A DNA stretch of 64,000 nt from Bacillota bacterium (GTDB lineage Bacteria; Bacillota; Clostridia; Oscillospirales; Oscillospiraceae), in the NCBI GenBank assembly GCA_028719885.1, contig JAQYLT010000036.1, positions 1-64,000 on the forward strand, in the 5' to 3' direction. The translations under genes and the position numbers were made by a program. A model generated the notes under the pieces. It had not been told where the DNA came from. It searched no databases and saw nothing but the letters and a program-made list of their open reading frames with translations. Positions 1-8,184 of this stretch are shown here, in pieces. Each line of letters begins with the position of its first letter. Position 1 is the first letter of the stretch.

Positions 1-140
1 TGGGAGACCTTTCAACTCCCAAAATCCGGCTTTCTTCAGATTCCGCCTCACGACGGACACCCTTGCCTTTGGCTAAATCTTCCCGCTACCGGGCGACTTC
101 GGGACTTTCACCCTATAGAATGTGCGCTCACCGGGCGCAC
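1..140 (-). mobile_element. group II intron, 5' end (partial, runs off the left edge)
   Basis: Read on the minus strand from base 140, the sequence starts GTGCGCCCGG and continues with landmarks of group II intron domain I: GGTGAAAGTCC, AGCCAAAGGCAAGGGTGTC and a GTGAGGCGGAATCTGAAG block. These are recognised ribozyme landmarks, not protein coding. The intron boundary lies only about nine bases past a terminator stem, which is the insertion habit of bacterial class C introns. The intron-encoded reverse transcriptase would lie left of the window. Class assignment is inference; the group II identity is fairly secure. Confidence 0.75.
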
Positions 141-177
141 ATATAGAAAGAGGAAGCGGCGAAATTCCGCTTCCTCT
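141..177 (-). terminator. rho-independent terminator of the aminotransferase gene (5' exon of the intron)
   Basis: A perfect 10-bp stem GAGGAAGCGG/CCGCTTCCTC (150-159 with 167-176) follows the stop codon at 182-184. On the minus strand it is followed by TTTCTATAT and then directly by the intron. In plus orientation the same stem is followed by eight T residues, so it may work both ways. Confidence 0.75.
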
Positions 178-181
178 TTTT

Positions 182-1489
182 TTATGCATTGGGCTCTGTG
201 GTATCCATCTCAGCCAGGTATTTTTTCGCGCTTACCAGCTTCACCACGCAGGTGAACACCTTCATGGCCAGCTCCAAATCGGAATTGGCGGGGAAGGAGG
301 GGGCGATACGGATGTTGCTGTCGTGGGGGTCCTTGCCGTAGGGGAAGGTGGCGCCGGCACCGGTGAGAATCAGACCCACCTTTTTGCATTTGGAAACGAT
401 CTCCTTAGCGCAGCCGTCCAGGGAATCAAAGGAGACGAAGTAGCCGCCCTTGGGATTGGTCCAGGTGCCGATGCCCAGGCCGCCCAGCTCGGCTTCCAGG
501 GTGTTGCGGACGATCTCGAACTTGGGCCGCAGGATATTGGCGTGGAGCCGCATATGCTCCACCATGCCGTGAATATCCCCGAAGAAGCGCACATGCCGCA
601 GCTGGTTCACCTTGTCGTGACCGATGGTCTGCACCTTCATCTGGGCCCGGATGTCGACAAGGTTATTCTCGGAGGCGGCCATGGCGGAGATGCCGGAGCC
701 GGGGAAGCTGATCTTGGAGGTGGAGGCGAACTTGTAGGCCAGGTCCGGGTTTCCCGCCCGCTTGCACTCGGCCAGAATCTCAATCAGGTGGTCCTGGTCG
801 TGGTCGTACAGGTGGTGGATGGTGTAGGCATTGTCCCAGTAAATCCGGAAATCCGTGGCAGCGGGCTTCAGCCTGGCGAACCGGCGGACGGTCTCGTCAG
901 AGTAGGAGATGCCCTGAGGATTGGAGTACTTGGGCACGCACCAGATGCCCTTGATGGATGGGTCGGAGGAAACCAGCTCCTCCACCATGTCCATATCCGG
1001 GCCGGTGGGCAGCATGGGCACATTGACCATTTCAATTCCAAAATACTCGGTGATGGCGAAGTGCCGGTCGTAGCCGGGCACCGGGCAGAGGAATTTTACC
1101 TTTTCCAGCTTGCACCAGGGGGTGCTGCCCATGACGCCGTGGATCATGGACCGGGCGACGGTGTCGAACATCACGTTCAGGCTGGAGTTGCCGTAGATGA
1201 TGATCTGGTCGGGCCGGACCTCCATCATGTCGGCCATGAGCTCCTTGCATTCTTCAATGCCGTCCAGCACACCGTAGTTCCGGCAGTCGGTGCCGTCCTC
1301 GCAGGTCAGGTCGCTTTCACTGTTCAGCACGTCCATCATGCCCATGGACAGGTTCAGCTGTTCCTGCCCTGGCTTGCCCCGGGCCATATTCAATGTCAGC
1401 TTGCGGTTCTGGTACTCGTTGTATTCTGCTTTCAGAGAAGCCTTTAGGTCCAGCAGCTCCTGGCGGGTCAGTTCGGAATAAGGTTTCAT
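182..1489 (-). CDS. PLP-dependent class I aminotransferase (aspartate aminotransferase Ic / MocR-type fold)
   Basis: The 435-residue protein has the fold and length of the PF12897-type aspartate/alanine aminotransferases. These are cytosolic PLP enzymes that move amino groups between amino acids and 2-oxo acids. Visible landmarks are an N-terminal MARGKPG block, YGNSSLNVMFD in the cofactor region, the CVPKYSNPQG stretch, and FASTSKISFPGSG, whose lysine is the expected Schiff-base residue. The C-terminal small domain ends with NIRIAPSFP, with the arginine that usually grips the substrate carboxylate. The start is the ATG at 1487-1489, with GGAGGT a few bases upstream. It is a single-gene unit with its own promoter and terminator. 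The exact amino donor cannot be told from sequence. Confidence 0.9.
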   Translation of the reverse strand: MKPYSELTRQELLDLKASLKAEYNEYQNRKLTLNMARGKPGQEQLNLSMGMMDVLNSESDLTCEDGTDCRNYGVLDGIEECKELMADMMEVRPDQIIIYGNSSLNVMFDTVARSMIHGVMGSTPWCKLEKVKFLCPVPGYDRHFAITEYFGIEMVNVPMLPTGPDMDMVEELVSSDPSIKGIWCVPKYSNPQGISYSDETVRRFARLKPAATDFRIYWDNAYTIHHLYDHDQDHLIEILAECKRAGNPDLAYKFASTSKISFPGSGISAMAASENNLVDIRAQMKVQTIGHDKVNQLRHVRFFGDIHGMVEHMRLHANILRPKFEIVRNTLEAELGGLGIGTWTNPKGGYFVSFDSLDGCAKEIVSKCKKVGLILTGAGATFPYGKDPHDSNIRIAPSFPANSDLELAMKVFTCVVKLVSAKKYLAEMDTTEPNA

Positions 1490-1551
1490 AGCTACCTCCG
1501 ATTGATCAATTGATTTGCAAGTCTCTCTTCTGCATCTTGCATAATATCAAT

Positions 1552-1580
1552 ATGATACTCCGAAATGCCTGAAAAAGCAA
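1552..1580 (-). promoter_or_regulatory. putative sigma-A promoter of the aminotransferase gene
   Basis: On the minus strand TTGCTT is followed after 17 bases by TATCAT, about 60 bases before the start codon. The match is moderate. Confidence 0.4.
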
Positions 1581-1673
1581 TGGTGAGTATCTACAGATTC
1601 CGCATCCTGCGAGAGGGAATTATGCATATCCTGCACATTTTTGTGAGCCAAGGATGGCGGAATGCGTCGCGGA

Positions 1674-1886
1674 TCATTTCTGTTTCTGCCTGGGCTGCTT
1701 TCGAAGCGTGTCACCGTTGACGGTGATTCGGTGCTTTCCCAGGGTTATTTTGATTTCGGTATTGGGCTCCGGATAGACTTTGATGAGGGATATCTTGTCG
1801 AAGCTGTCGTAGTTTACCTTGACGGCGTGAGCATCACATTTTAATGTGAAAGCATTTTCTTCCATGATCTGTCTCTTGATAACCAT
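1674..1886 (-). CDS. small hypothetical protein (uncertain)
   Basis: A 70-residue open frame with mixed, plausible composition, ending in a basic tail (KQPRQKQK). A second in-frame ATG at 1865 would give 63 residues. Neither start has a good ribosome binding site, which is the main argument against it. It reads away from the XRE regulator gene and would share its intergenic region. I recognise no family, and an overlapping plus-strand frame of similar length is less protein-like. Confidence 0.35.
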   Translation of the reverse strand: MVIKRQIMEENAFTLKCDAHAVKVNYDSFDKISLIKVYPEPNTEIKITLGKHRITVNGDTLRKQPRQKQK

Positions 1887-1943
1887 AAGAGAATATTGCG
1901 GTTGGTGTCTCGCAGAATTTGCTTATGTCCAATATTAAAATAC

Positions 1944-1991
1944 CATAGTATTTATAATATGTCAAGAATATGTTGACAATAGTATTATTAT
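1944..1991. promoter_or_regulatory. AT-rich operator-like region upstream of the XRE gene
   Basis: It contains the dyad TGTCAA-N7-TTGACA (1960-1978), flanked by two direct copies of ATAGTATT (from 1945 and 1980). The position, 35 to 70 bases before the XRE start, fits an autoregulatory operator. No clean -35/-10 pair could be assigned. Confidence 0.35.
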
Positions 1992-2012
1992 CTTTGAATT
2001 CAGGAGGCAATT

Positions 2013-2291
2013 ATGCTGGGTCAACGAATTTGTGAATTGCGTGCACATCTGGGCTGGAGCCAGGTAGAGCTGTCAAGGAGACTGCGGGTTTCCAAGCAGA
2101 CCGTCTCCAACTGGGAAAACGACAACATTCAGCCCTCTATTGAAATGCTGGTGCGGCTGTCGAAAATCTTTGGAGTGACCACGGACTACCTGCTGGGCCT
2201 GGAGGATGTGCCTCGGCTGAACGTGGAGGGGCTGCCGCAAAATGTGGTGGCACACCTGGCGCTTTTGATCGAGGATTATCGGAGTAAGTAA
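2013..2291 (+). CDS. XRE-family helix-turn-helix transcriptional regulator
   Basis: A 92-residue protein that is almost entirely one HTH_3/Cro-CI domain (residues 3-60). LGWSQVELSRRLRVSKQTVS forms the two helices, and the conserved NWENDNIQPS and LSKIFGVTTDYLLGL motifs follow. The last 25 residues carry no recognised domain. Start ATG 2013 is preceded by AGGAGG. Proteins of this size act as dimeric repressors, often of their own gene, and the dyad at 1960-1978 is a candidate site. No toxin partner is evident next to it. What else it controls is unknown. Confidence 0.9.
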   Translation: MLGQRICELRAHLGWSQVELSRRLRVSKQTVSNWENDNIQPSIEMLVRLSKIFGVTTDYLLGLEDVPRLNVEGLPQNVVAHLALLIEDYRSK

Positions 2292-2357
2292 TCGAGAGAT
2301 CCATACCCCATATTCCTGCTATTTTGCCGTCAAAACGCATATTTTCAAAAACCGTGA

Positions 2358-2386
2358 TTGACAAAACATTGGTGAAGATATATAAT
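2358..2386 (+). promoter_or_regulatory. consensus sigma-A promoter of the ABC importer operon
   Basis: Perfect TTGACA (2358-2363), 17-base spacer, perfect TATAAT (2381-2386). The binding-protein start lies 36 bases downstream. Confidence 0.85.
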
Positions 2387-2421
2387 CGCATTGTAAAAAT
2401 CTACCAATGGAGGTTGGAATC

Positions 2422-3501
2422 ATGAAAAAATTCTTAGCAATTGCGCTTTCCCTGGTGATGGTTTTCGGCTTGTTTGCCGTCCGCGGTGTGCAGGCTGAGA
2501 GCATGGACGATTTGATTGCCGCTGCCAAGGCAGAGGGCGAGCTGATTGTCTACGGTTCCTGCGAGGAAGAATATCTGGCTGCTGCCTGTGAGCATTTTGA
2601 GGAGCTGTACGGCATCAAAGTGAAGTATCAGCGCCTGTCCACCGGCGAGGTCCAGAGCAAGATCGAAGAAGAGAACGGCACCCCCTCTGCTGACGTCTGG
2701 TTCGGCGGCACCACCGACCCCTACAACGTCTGCGCGGCGGAAGGTCTGCTGGAGCCCTACGAGGCCCAGAACGCTTCCCACCTGCTGGGCGATGCCTACA
2801 AGGACGCCGACGGCCAGTGGTACGGCATCTACAAGGGCATCCTGGGCTTCATCGTCAACATCGACGAGCTGAACCGCATGGGCCTGGAAGTCCCCCAGGA
2901 CTGGGCTGACCTGCTGAAAGAAGAATACAAGGACCTGATCTGGCTGTCCAACTACAACACCGCCGGCACCGCCAAGCTGGTCATCAACACCATGATTCAG
3001 AAGTACGGCCACGACGAGGGCATTCAGTACCTGGCTGACCTGGATAAGAACATCCATGTTTACACCAAGTCCGGCTCCGGCCCCTCCAAGAACGTGGGCA
3101 CCGGCGAGTGCGTCATCGGCATCGGCTTCCTGCACGATGGCATCACGCAGATCGTGGACAATGGCTATGGCAATATCCAGTTGGTCATTCCCTCCAGCGG
3201 CACCTCTTTCGAAATCGGTGCTACCGCCATCTTCAAGGGCGCTGCCCATCCCAATGCTGCAAAGCTGTGGATTGAGTATGCTCTGAGCCCCGAGTGCGTG
3301 GAGCTGGCCCAGGAAAACGGCTCTTATCAGTTCCTGGTCATCGATAACGCCAAGCAGCCCGAGGTTGCCGAAGAGTTCGGTCTGAACCCCGAGAACGTCA
3401 TGGACTATGACTTCGAGGATGCCAAGGCCAACATCAAGACCTACATCGCTGAAGTGATGGACGCCCTGGGCGGCGGCGACGACCGGTTCAAGACCGAGTA
3501 A
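2422..3501 (+). CDS. ABC transporter substrate-binding protein, Fe3+/2-aminoethylphosphonate/polyamine-type
   Basis: The 359-residue secreted binding protein opens with a Sec signal peptide (MKKFLAIAL..., hydrophobic to about residue 22, likely cut after VQA at 25). The mature part begins with SMDDLIAAAKAEGELIVYG and a FEELYGIKVKYQRLSTGEV segment, the usual start of the family that includes iron(III) (FbpA/AfuA) and phosphonate binding proteins. There is no lipobox cysteine, so membrane retention would need the permease. The start is ATG 2422, because TGGAGG lies 8 bases before it; the in-frame ATG at 2407 overlaps that site. A terminator-like hairpin separates it from the permease gene, which would let it be made in excess. 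The ligand is not predictable with confidence. Confidence 0.88.
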   Translation: MKKFLAIALSLVMVFGLFAVRGVQAESMDDLIAAAKAEGELIVYGSCEEEYLAAACEHFEELYGIKVKYQRLSTGEVQSKIEEENGTPSADVWFGGTTDPYNVCAAEGLLEPYEAQNASHLLGDAYKDADGQWYGIYKGILGFIVNIDELNRMGLEVPQDWADLLKEEYKDLIWLSNYNTAGTAKLVINTMIQKYGHDEGIQYLADLDKNIHVYTKSGSGPSKNVGTGECVIGIGFLHDGITQIVDNGYGNIQLVIPSSGTSFEIGATAIFKGAAHPNAAKLWIEYALSPECVELAQENGSYQFLVIDNAKQPEVAEEFGLNPENVMDYDFEDAKANIKTYIAEVMDALGGGDDRFKTE

Positions 3502-3524
3502 GCATTTTATAAAGAGAATACCTG

Positions 3525-3560
3525 AAAGGGGATGGAGTCAGTCTCCATCCCCTTTTCTTT
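3525..3560 (+). terminator. hairpin with T-run between binding protein and permease (partial terminator)
   Basis: AAGGGGATGGAG pairs with CTCCATCCCCTT across a short loop, and TTTTCTTT follows. The operon continues downstream, so it probably attenuates rather than ends transcription. Confidence 0.65.
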
Positions 3561-3596
3561 CCGGATGATCAACACTCTGAAAGGAGGAATCTGCCC

Positions 3597-5312
3597 ATGG
3601 CCAGCCGCCAGGGAGCAGCTTTGGACCGAAAAAAGCTGCTGGGTGACCCCGTAATGGTCACCACCATTGTGGTCCTCATCGCGTTTTTAACCCTGTTTAT
3701 TCTCTATCCGCTGGCAATCTTGCTGGTGGACAGCATCTATGGCAAGGAAACCGGCCTGACCTTATCGGTTTTTCAGCGCGTTTTTGCCATGAAAAATTTC
3801 CGCAGGGCCATCTCCAACACCCTGAAGGTGGGCCTGACAGTGGGAATCCTGTCCACCGTGATTGGTTTGCTCTTTGCCTATGTGGAGGTTTACGTCAAGG
3901 TTCGCACCAAATTCATGGGCGGACTTTTCCAGGTGGTTTCCATGCTGCCGGTGGTGTCGCCTCCTTTTGTGCTTTCCTTAAGTATGATTATGCTCTTTGG
4001 CAAGGCGGGCATCATCACCCGTTTCCTGCTGCACATCTATGACAACAGCGTCTATGGCTTCGGCGGCATCACCGTGGTGCAAACCCTGACCTTTTTCCCG
4101 GTGTGCTACATGATGCTCAAGGGATTGCTGAAAAACATCGATCCCAGTTTGGAAGAGGCTGCCCGGGATATGGGCGCTTCCCGGTTCAAGGTGTTCACCA
4201 GCGTCACCCTGCCGCTGATTCTGCCGGGTCTGGGCAATGCGTTCCTGGTCACTTTCATTGAGTCCATCGCCGATTTTGCCAACCCCATGATCATCGGCGG
4301 CTCCTATGACACCCTGGCCACCACCATCTATCTGCAAATCACCGGTGCTTACGACAAGCAGGGCGCCGCCGCCATGGCCGTGGTGCTGCTGTCCATCACA
4401 CTGCTGATGTATCTGGTGCAGAAATACGTGCTGGAAAAGAAGACCGCAGCCACCCTCACCGGCAAGGCCTCCCGGGCCAGAATGCTCATTGAGGACCGGT
4501 CCGTCACCCTGCCGCTGACGGTGCTGTGCTCTATGATTGCGCTGTTCGTCATCATGATGTACATCTGCGTTCCCTTTGGCGCGCTGTTTAAAACCTGGGG
4601 CTATGATTTCCACCTGACGACCAAATGGTTTGTGCAGGTCTTTAAAAAGTATAAGGGCCTGAAGGCGTTTAAGGATTCCTTCCTCCTGTCGCTGGCGGCC
4701 GCCCCCATCACGGCGCTGCTGAGCATGATCATCTCGTATCTCGTGGTCAAGCGGGATTTTAAAGCAAAGGGCTTTATTGAGTTCGTTTCCATGCTGGCCA
4801 TGGCCGTTCCCGGCACCGTCCTGGGCATCGGCTATATCCGGGGCTTTGTCAAGGGCGTGTTCGGCACCGGCTTCTTGGCCGGGCTCTATGGCAGCGCGGC
4901 AATCCTGATTATCGTGTTTGTCATCCGCAGCCTGCCCACCGGCACCAGAAGCGGCATTTCCGCCCTGCGGCAGATCGATAAGAGCATCGAGGAGTCCGCC
5001 TACGACATGGGTGCAGGCAGCTTCAAGGTGTTCATGACGGTTACCCTGCCGCTGATCAAGGATTCCTTCCTCAGCGGCCTGGTTACTGCCTTTGTCCGCA
5101 GCATCACCGCCATTTCCGCCATCATCCTGCTGGTGACGCCGGAGTTCCTGCTCATCACCGTGCAGATCAATGAATTCGCGGAGAAAGGCGCCTACGGCGT
5201 GGCCTGTGCCTTTGCCACCATCCTGATTGTCATTACCTATGGCAGCGTTTTGCTGATGAATCTCTTTATCAAGTTCTTCGGCACCAGCCGGAAGATCAAG
5301 GAGGAAAACTGA
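3597..5312 (+). CDS. ABC transporter permease with two fused membrane domains (FbpB/AfuB-like)
   Basis: At 571 residues this is twice the size of a single binding-protein-dependent permease, and it carries two such domains in tandem. Each half has about six hydrophobic segments and an EAA-loop for docking the ATPase: EEAARDMGASRFKVF near residue 185 and EESAYDMGAGSFKVF near residue 463. The fused arrangement is standard for iron(III)/thiamine-type importers. ATG 3597 has AAGGAGG 9 bases upstream. Its stop is followed after one base by the ATPase start, so the two are translationally coupled. Confidence 0.9.
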   Translation: MASRQGAALDRKKLLGDPVMVTTIVVLIAFLTLFILYPLAILLVDSIYGKETGLTLSVFQRVFAMKNFRRAISNTLKVGLTVGILSTVIGLLFAYVEVYVKVRTKFMGGLFQVVSMLPVVSPPFVLSLSMIMLFGKAGIITRFLLHIYDNSVYGFGGITVVQTLTFFPVCYMMLKGLLKNIDPSLEEAARDMGASRFKVFTSVTLPLILPGLGNAFLVTFIESIADFANPMIIGGSYDTLATTIYLQITGAYDKQGAAAMAVVLLSITLLMYLVQKYVLEKKTAATLTGKASRARMLIEDRSVTLPLTVLCSMIALFVIMMYICVPFGALFKTWGYDFHLTTKWFVQVFKKYKGLKAFKDSFLLSLAAAPITALLSMIISYLVVKRDFKAKGFIEFVSMLAMAVPGTVLGIGYIRGFVKGVFGTGFLAGLYGSAAILIIVFVIRSLPTGTRSGISALRQIDKSIEESAYDMGAGSFKVFMTVTLPLIKDSFLSGLVTAFVRSITAISAIILLVTPEFLLITVQINEFAEKGAYGVACAFATILIVITYGSVLLMNLFIKFFGTSRKIKEEN

Positions 5313-5313
5313 T

Positions 5314-6390
5314 ATGGCGAAAGAAAAGAAAGGCGTTCGCCTGGAGCATATTTCCAAAATCTACAAAGACCCCAAAACCGGCAAGGATTTCTATGCTGTC
5401 AAGGATGCCAATCTGGAAATCAAACCAGGCTCCTTTGTGACTTTGTTGGGCCCCTCCGGCTGCGGCAAGACCACCACCCTGCGGATGATTGCCGGCTTTG
5501 AAAGCCCGGACGAGGGTGAAATCTATCTGGGCGGGGAGCCCATCAACGCCCTGACCCCCAACAAGCGGGATACTGCCATGGTGTTCCAGAGCTACGCTCT
5601 GCTGCCTCACTACAACATCTTCGACAATGTGGCCTATGGCTTGAAGCTTCGCAAGCTGGACAAGGCCACCATCAAAGAAAGGGTGACGAACATCCTCAAG
5701 CTGGTGGGCCTGGAGGGTATGGAAGCCCGAATGACCAACCAGCTCTCCGGCGGCCAGCAGCAGCGGGTGGCCCTGGCCAGAGCCCTGGTGCTGGAGCCCG
5801 GCGTGCTGCTGTTCGATGAGCCCCTCAGCAACCTGGATGCCAAGCTCCGGGTGAGTATGCGTACGGAGATTCGCCGGATTCAGCAGGAGGCTGGCATCAC
5901 CGCCATCTACGTCACCCATGACCAGTCCGAGGCCATGGCTCTGTCCGATCAGATCATCATCATGGAAAAGGGCGTGGTGGCGCAGATCGGCAGCCCCCAG
6001 GAAATCTATTATCACCCGGCCAACGAATTCGTGGCGGACTTTATCGGCGAGGCCAATTTCCTCCGGGGCAAGCTGATGGAAAAGGACGGCGATCAGGGCA
6101 AGGCTTTGATCGAGGGCAGTGCCGTGCAGGTGGAGGGTGTTCAGAATATGGAGCAGGGGAGCCAGTGCACCCTGGTGCTCCGCCCGGAATCCGCCGTGCT
6201 GGCGGATAAGGGGCAGCTGCCCTGCAGGGTCATTGTCTCCTGCTTTATGGGTTCCTATCAGAACTATCATGTGATGGTGGGCTCTACCCTGGTGAAGATC
6301 ACGGACTTCAATCCCAAGAATAAGAAAATCTACCAGGTGGGGGATTCCGCCTGGGTGGACTTTGAAAAGGAAAACGTCCACGTGCTGTAA
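5314..6390 (+). CDS. ABC transporter ATP-binding protein (FbpC/PotA-like)
   Basis: This 358-residue cytosolic ATPase powers the importer encoded just upstream. Visible motifs are Walker A GPSGCGKTT, Q-loop VFQSYALLPHYNIFDNV, signature LSGGQQQR, Walker B VLLFDEPLSNLDAKL and the switch histidine in YVTHDQSEAMALSDQ. The C-terminal third (from about residue 240) has the size and position of the TOBE regulatory domain found in PotA/FbpC/MalK types. It is the last gene of the operon; a strong terminator follows 13 bases after the stop. Confidence 0.92.
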   Translation: MAKEKKGVRLEHISKIYKDPKTGKDFYAVKDANLEIKPGSFVTLLGPSGCGKTTTLRMIAGFESPDEGEIYLGGEPINALTPNKRDTAMVFQSYALLPHYNIFDNVAYGLKLRKLDKATIKERVTNILKLVGLEGMEARMTNQLSGGQQQRVALARALVLEPGVLLFDEPLSNLDAKLRVSMRTEIRRIQQEAGITAIYVTHDQSEAMALSDQIIIMEKGVVAQIGSPQEIYYHPANEFVADFIGEANFLRGKLMEKDGDQGKALIEGSAVQVEGVQNMEQGSQCTLVLRPESAVLADKGQLPCRVIVSCFMGSYQNYHVMVGSTLVKITDFNPKNKKIYQVGDSAWVDFEKENVHVL

Positions 6391-6402
6391 AAGTCATATT
6401 CC

Positions 6403-6437
6403 GAAGAACGCCTGAGCCATTCGGGCGTTCTTTTTTG
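6403..6437 (+). terminator. rho-independent terminator of the ABC importer operon
   Basis: GAACGCCTGA pairs with TCGGGCGTTC and is followed by six T residues. Confidence 0.85.
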
Positions 6438-6447
6438 TGAATTCCTC

Positions 6448-6476
6448 TTGTAAACCGGGAACATCTGTGTTAAAAT
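6448..6476 (+). promoter_or_regulatory. sigma-A promoter of the prfC leader transcript
   Basis: TTGTAA, 17-base spacer, TAAAAT. The transcript would start about 30 bases before the leader ORF ribosome site. Confidence 0.65.
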
Positions 6477-6517
6477 CCAAAGGATATGTCTTTATTTTAC
6501 CGTTAGGAGGCAGCCAA

Positions 6518-6538
6518 ATGCGTTACGCTCCCACGTAG
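6518..6538 (+). CDS. six-codon leader peptide upstream of prfC (putative)
   Basis: ATG 6518 opens a frame of six codons (MRYAPT) ending in TAG, preceded at good spacing by TAGGAGG. The whole frame lies in a stem-loop formed by CGTTACG and CGTAGCG. The prfC ribosome site lies 36 bases after its stop. The strong ribosome site argues that it is translated. A role in sensing termination efficiency for RF3 synthesis is my inference. Confidence 0.4.
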   Translation: MRYAPT

Positions 6539-6586
6539 CGTTCTTCCGAGGCAAACCGAGAAATATGTACTTTGGAGGAACCAACT

Positions 6587-8179
6587 ATGTCTGAACTTGT
6601 TGAACAAATCAGCCGTCGCCGGACCTTTGCCATCATCTCCCACCCCGACGCCGGTAAAACCACCTTAACCGAAAAATTCCTGCTCTATGGCGGCGCCATT
6701 GCCCAGGCTGGCGTGGTCAAGGGCAAAAAGAACGCCCGGGCTGCCACCTCCGATTGGATGGAGATCGAAAAGCAGCGCGGTATTTCCGTTACCTCTTCCG
6801 TGATGCAGTTCCAGTACGAGGGCTTCTGCATCAACATTCTGGATACCCCGGGCCACCAGGACTTCTCCGAGGATACCTACCGCACCCTGATGGCGGCGGA
6901 CTCCGCCGTCATGGTCATCGACGGCGCCAAGGGCGTGGAGCCCCAGACCCGGAAGCTCTTTAAGGTCTGCGCCATGCGGCATATCCCCATCTTCACCTTT
7001 GTGAACAAAATGGACCGGGAGGCCAAGGATCCCTTTGACCTGCTGGACGAATTGGAGCGGGAGCTGGGCATTGAAACCTACGCGATGAACTGGCCTATCG
7101 GCTCCGGCAAGGACTTCCAGGGCGTCTACGACCGGGAAAAGAGCCAGCTGCTGTTCTTCTCCGGCGTTTCCGGCAAGAACAAGGCGGAAAAGCAGGAAAT
7201 TGACCTGTATGATCTCCAGGTTGCCCAGCTGCTGGACAGTCAGGAAAAGCATCAGCAGCTCATCGACGATGTGGAGTTGCTCTCTGCTGGTCGGGAGCTG
7301 GATTTTGAGGAAGTGAAGCGGGGCCAGCTGAGCCCGGTATTTTTCGGCTCCGCCCTGACCAATTTCGGCATCGAGCCATTCCTGGAATCCTTCCTGAAGC
7401 TCACGCCTCCGCCCCTGGCCCGGGTGGCCGACTGCGGGGAGATTGACACCTTCAGTCCGGATTTCTCCGCGTTTGTGTTTAAAATCCAGGCCAATATGAA
7501 CAAGGCCCACCGGGACCGGCTGGCGTTCATGCGTATCTGCTCCGGCAAATTCCAGCGGGACGCGGAATACTACCATGTCCAGGGCGGCCGGAAAATGCGC
7601 CTGTCCCAGCCCCAGCAGCTGATGGCCGCGGAGCGGGAAATTGTGGACGAGGCCTACGCCGGGGACGTGATCGGTGTGTTCGACCCGGGCATTTTTTCCA
7701 TCGGTGATACCATCACCGTTCCGGGAAAGAAATTTAAATTCTCCGGCATTCCTACTTTCGCCCCCGAGCATTTTGCACGGGTCTCCGCCAAGGACTCCAT
7801 GAAGCGCAAGCAGTTTGTCAAGGGTACGGAGCAGATTGCCCAGGAGGGCGCCATTCAGATTTTCAAGGTCCCCAATTCCGGTATGGAAGAGGTGATCGTG
7901 GGCGTGGTGGGCACATTGCAGTTTGATGTGTTCCAGTACCGGATGAAGAGTGAATACGGCGTGGATCTGCGGATGGAGGGATTGCCCTATGAGGAAATCC
8001 GGCTCATCGACAGCTATCCTGGGGACTTGAGTGATCTGAACCTGGGCAGCGACGCAGAGCTTTTGGAAGACTACCGGGGCAGGAGCCTGCTGGTCTTCTC
8101 CAGCTACTGGGCCATCGACTTCACCTGCAAGAGAAATCCCGGATTGCAGGTGTCGGAAATCGTGGTGTCGGAAGGATAA
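6587..8179 (+). CDS. prfC: peptide chain release factor 3 (RF3)
   Basis: The 530-residue translational GTPase recycles RF1/RF2 from the ribosome after peptide release. The N-terminal G domain shows SHPDAGKTT (G1, residues 18-26), DTPGHQDFSEDT (G3) and FVNKMDRE (G4). RF3-specific features are the RRRTFAIISHPDAGK opening and the shorter domain set without the EF-G C-terminal domains. ATG 6587 is chosen because GGAGG lies 8 bases upstream; an in-frame TTG at 6572 overlaps that site. A leader ORF in a hairpin lies just ahead. The stop nearly overlaps the next gene, suggesting one transcript. The family and its length (about 530) agree well. Confidence 0.95.
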   Translation: MSELVEQISRRRTFAIISHPDAGKTTLTEKFLLYGGAIAQAGVVKGKKNARAATSDWMEIEKQRGISVTSSVMQFQYEGFCINILDTPGHQDFSEDTYRTLMAADSAVMVIDGAKGVEPQTRKLFKVCAMRHIPIFTFVNKMDREAKDPFDLLDELERELGIETYAMNWPIGSGKDFQGVYDREKSQLLFFSGVSGKNKAEKQEIDLYDLQVAQLLDSQEKHQQLIDDVELLSAGRELDFEEVKRGQLSPVFFGSALTNFGIEPFLESFLKLTPPPLARVADCGEIDTFSPDFSAFVFKIQANMNKAHRDRLAFMRICSGKFQRDAEYYHVQGGRKMRLSQPQQLMAAEREIVDEAYAGDVIGVFDPGIFSIGDTITVPGKKFKFSGIPTFAPEHFARVSAKDSMKRKQFVKGTEQIAQEGAIQIFKVPNSGMEEVIVGVVGTLQFDVFQYRMKSEYGVDLRMEGLPYEEIRLIDSYPGDLSDLNLGSDAELLEDYRGRSLLVFSSYWAIDFTCKRNPGLQVSEIVVSEG

Positions 8180-8184
8180 TGAAA

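Noticed and set aside
122..1447. 441-codon plus-strand frame opposite the aminotransferase
   Set aside because: Starts inside the intron boundary, has skewed composition, and the minus strand carries all the PLP enzyme motifs.
1662..1844. 60-codon plus-strand frame in the gap before the XRE gene
   Set aside because: No ribosome site, less protein-like than the opposing minus-strand frame, no recognisable motif.
2013..2291. Antitoxin of a toxin-antitoxin pair
   Set aside because: No toxin-like partner is adjacent in either direction; the neighbouring small ORF is divergent and weakly supported.
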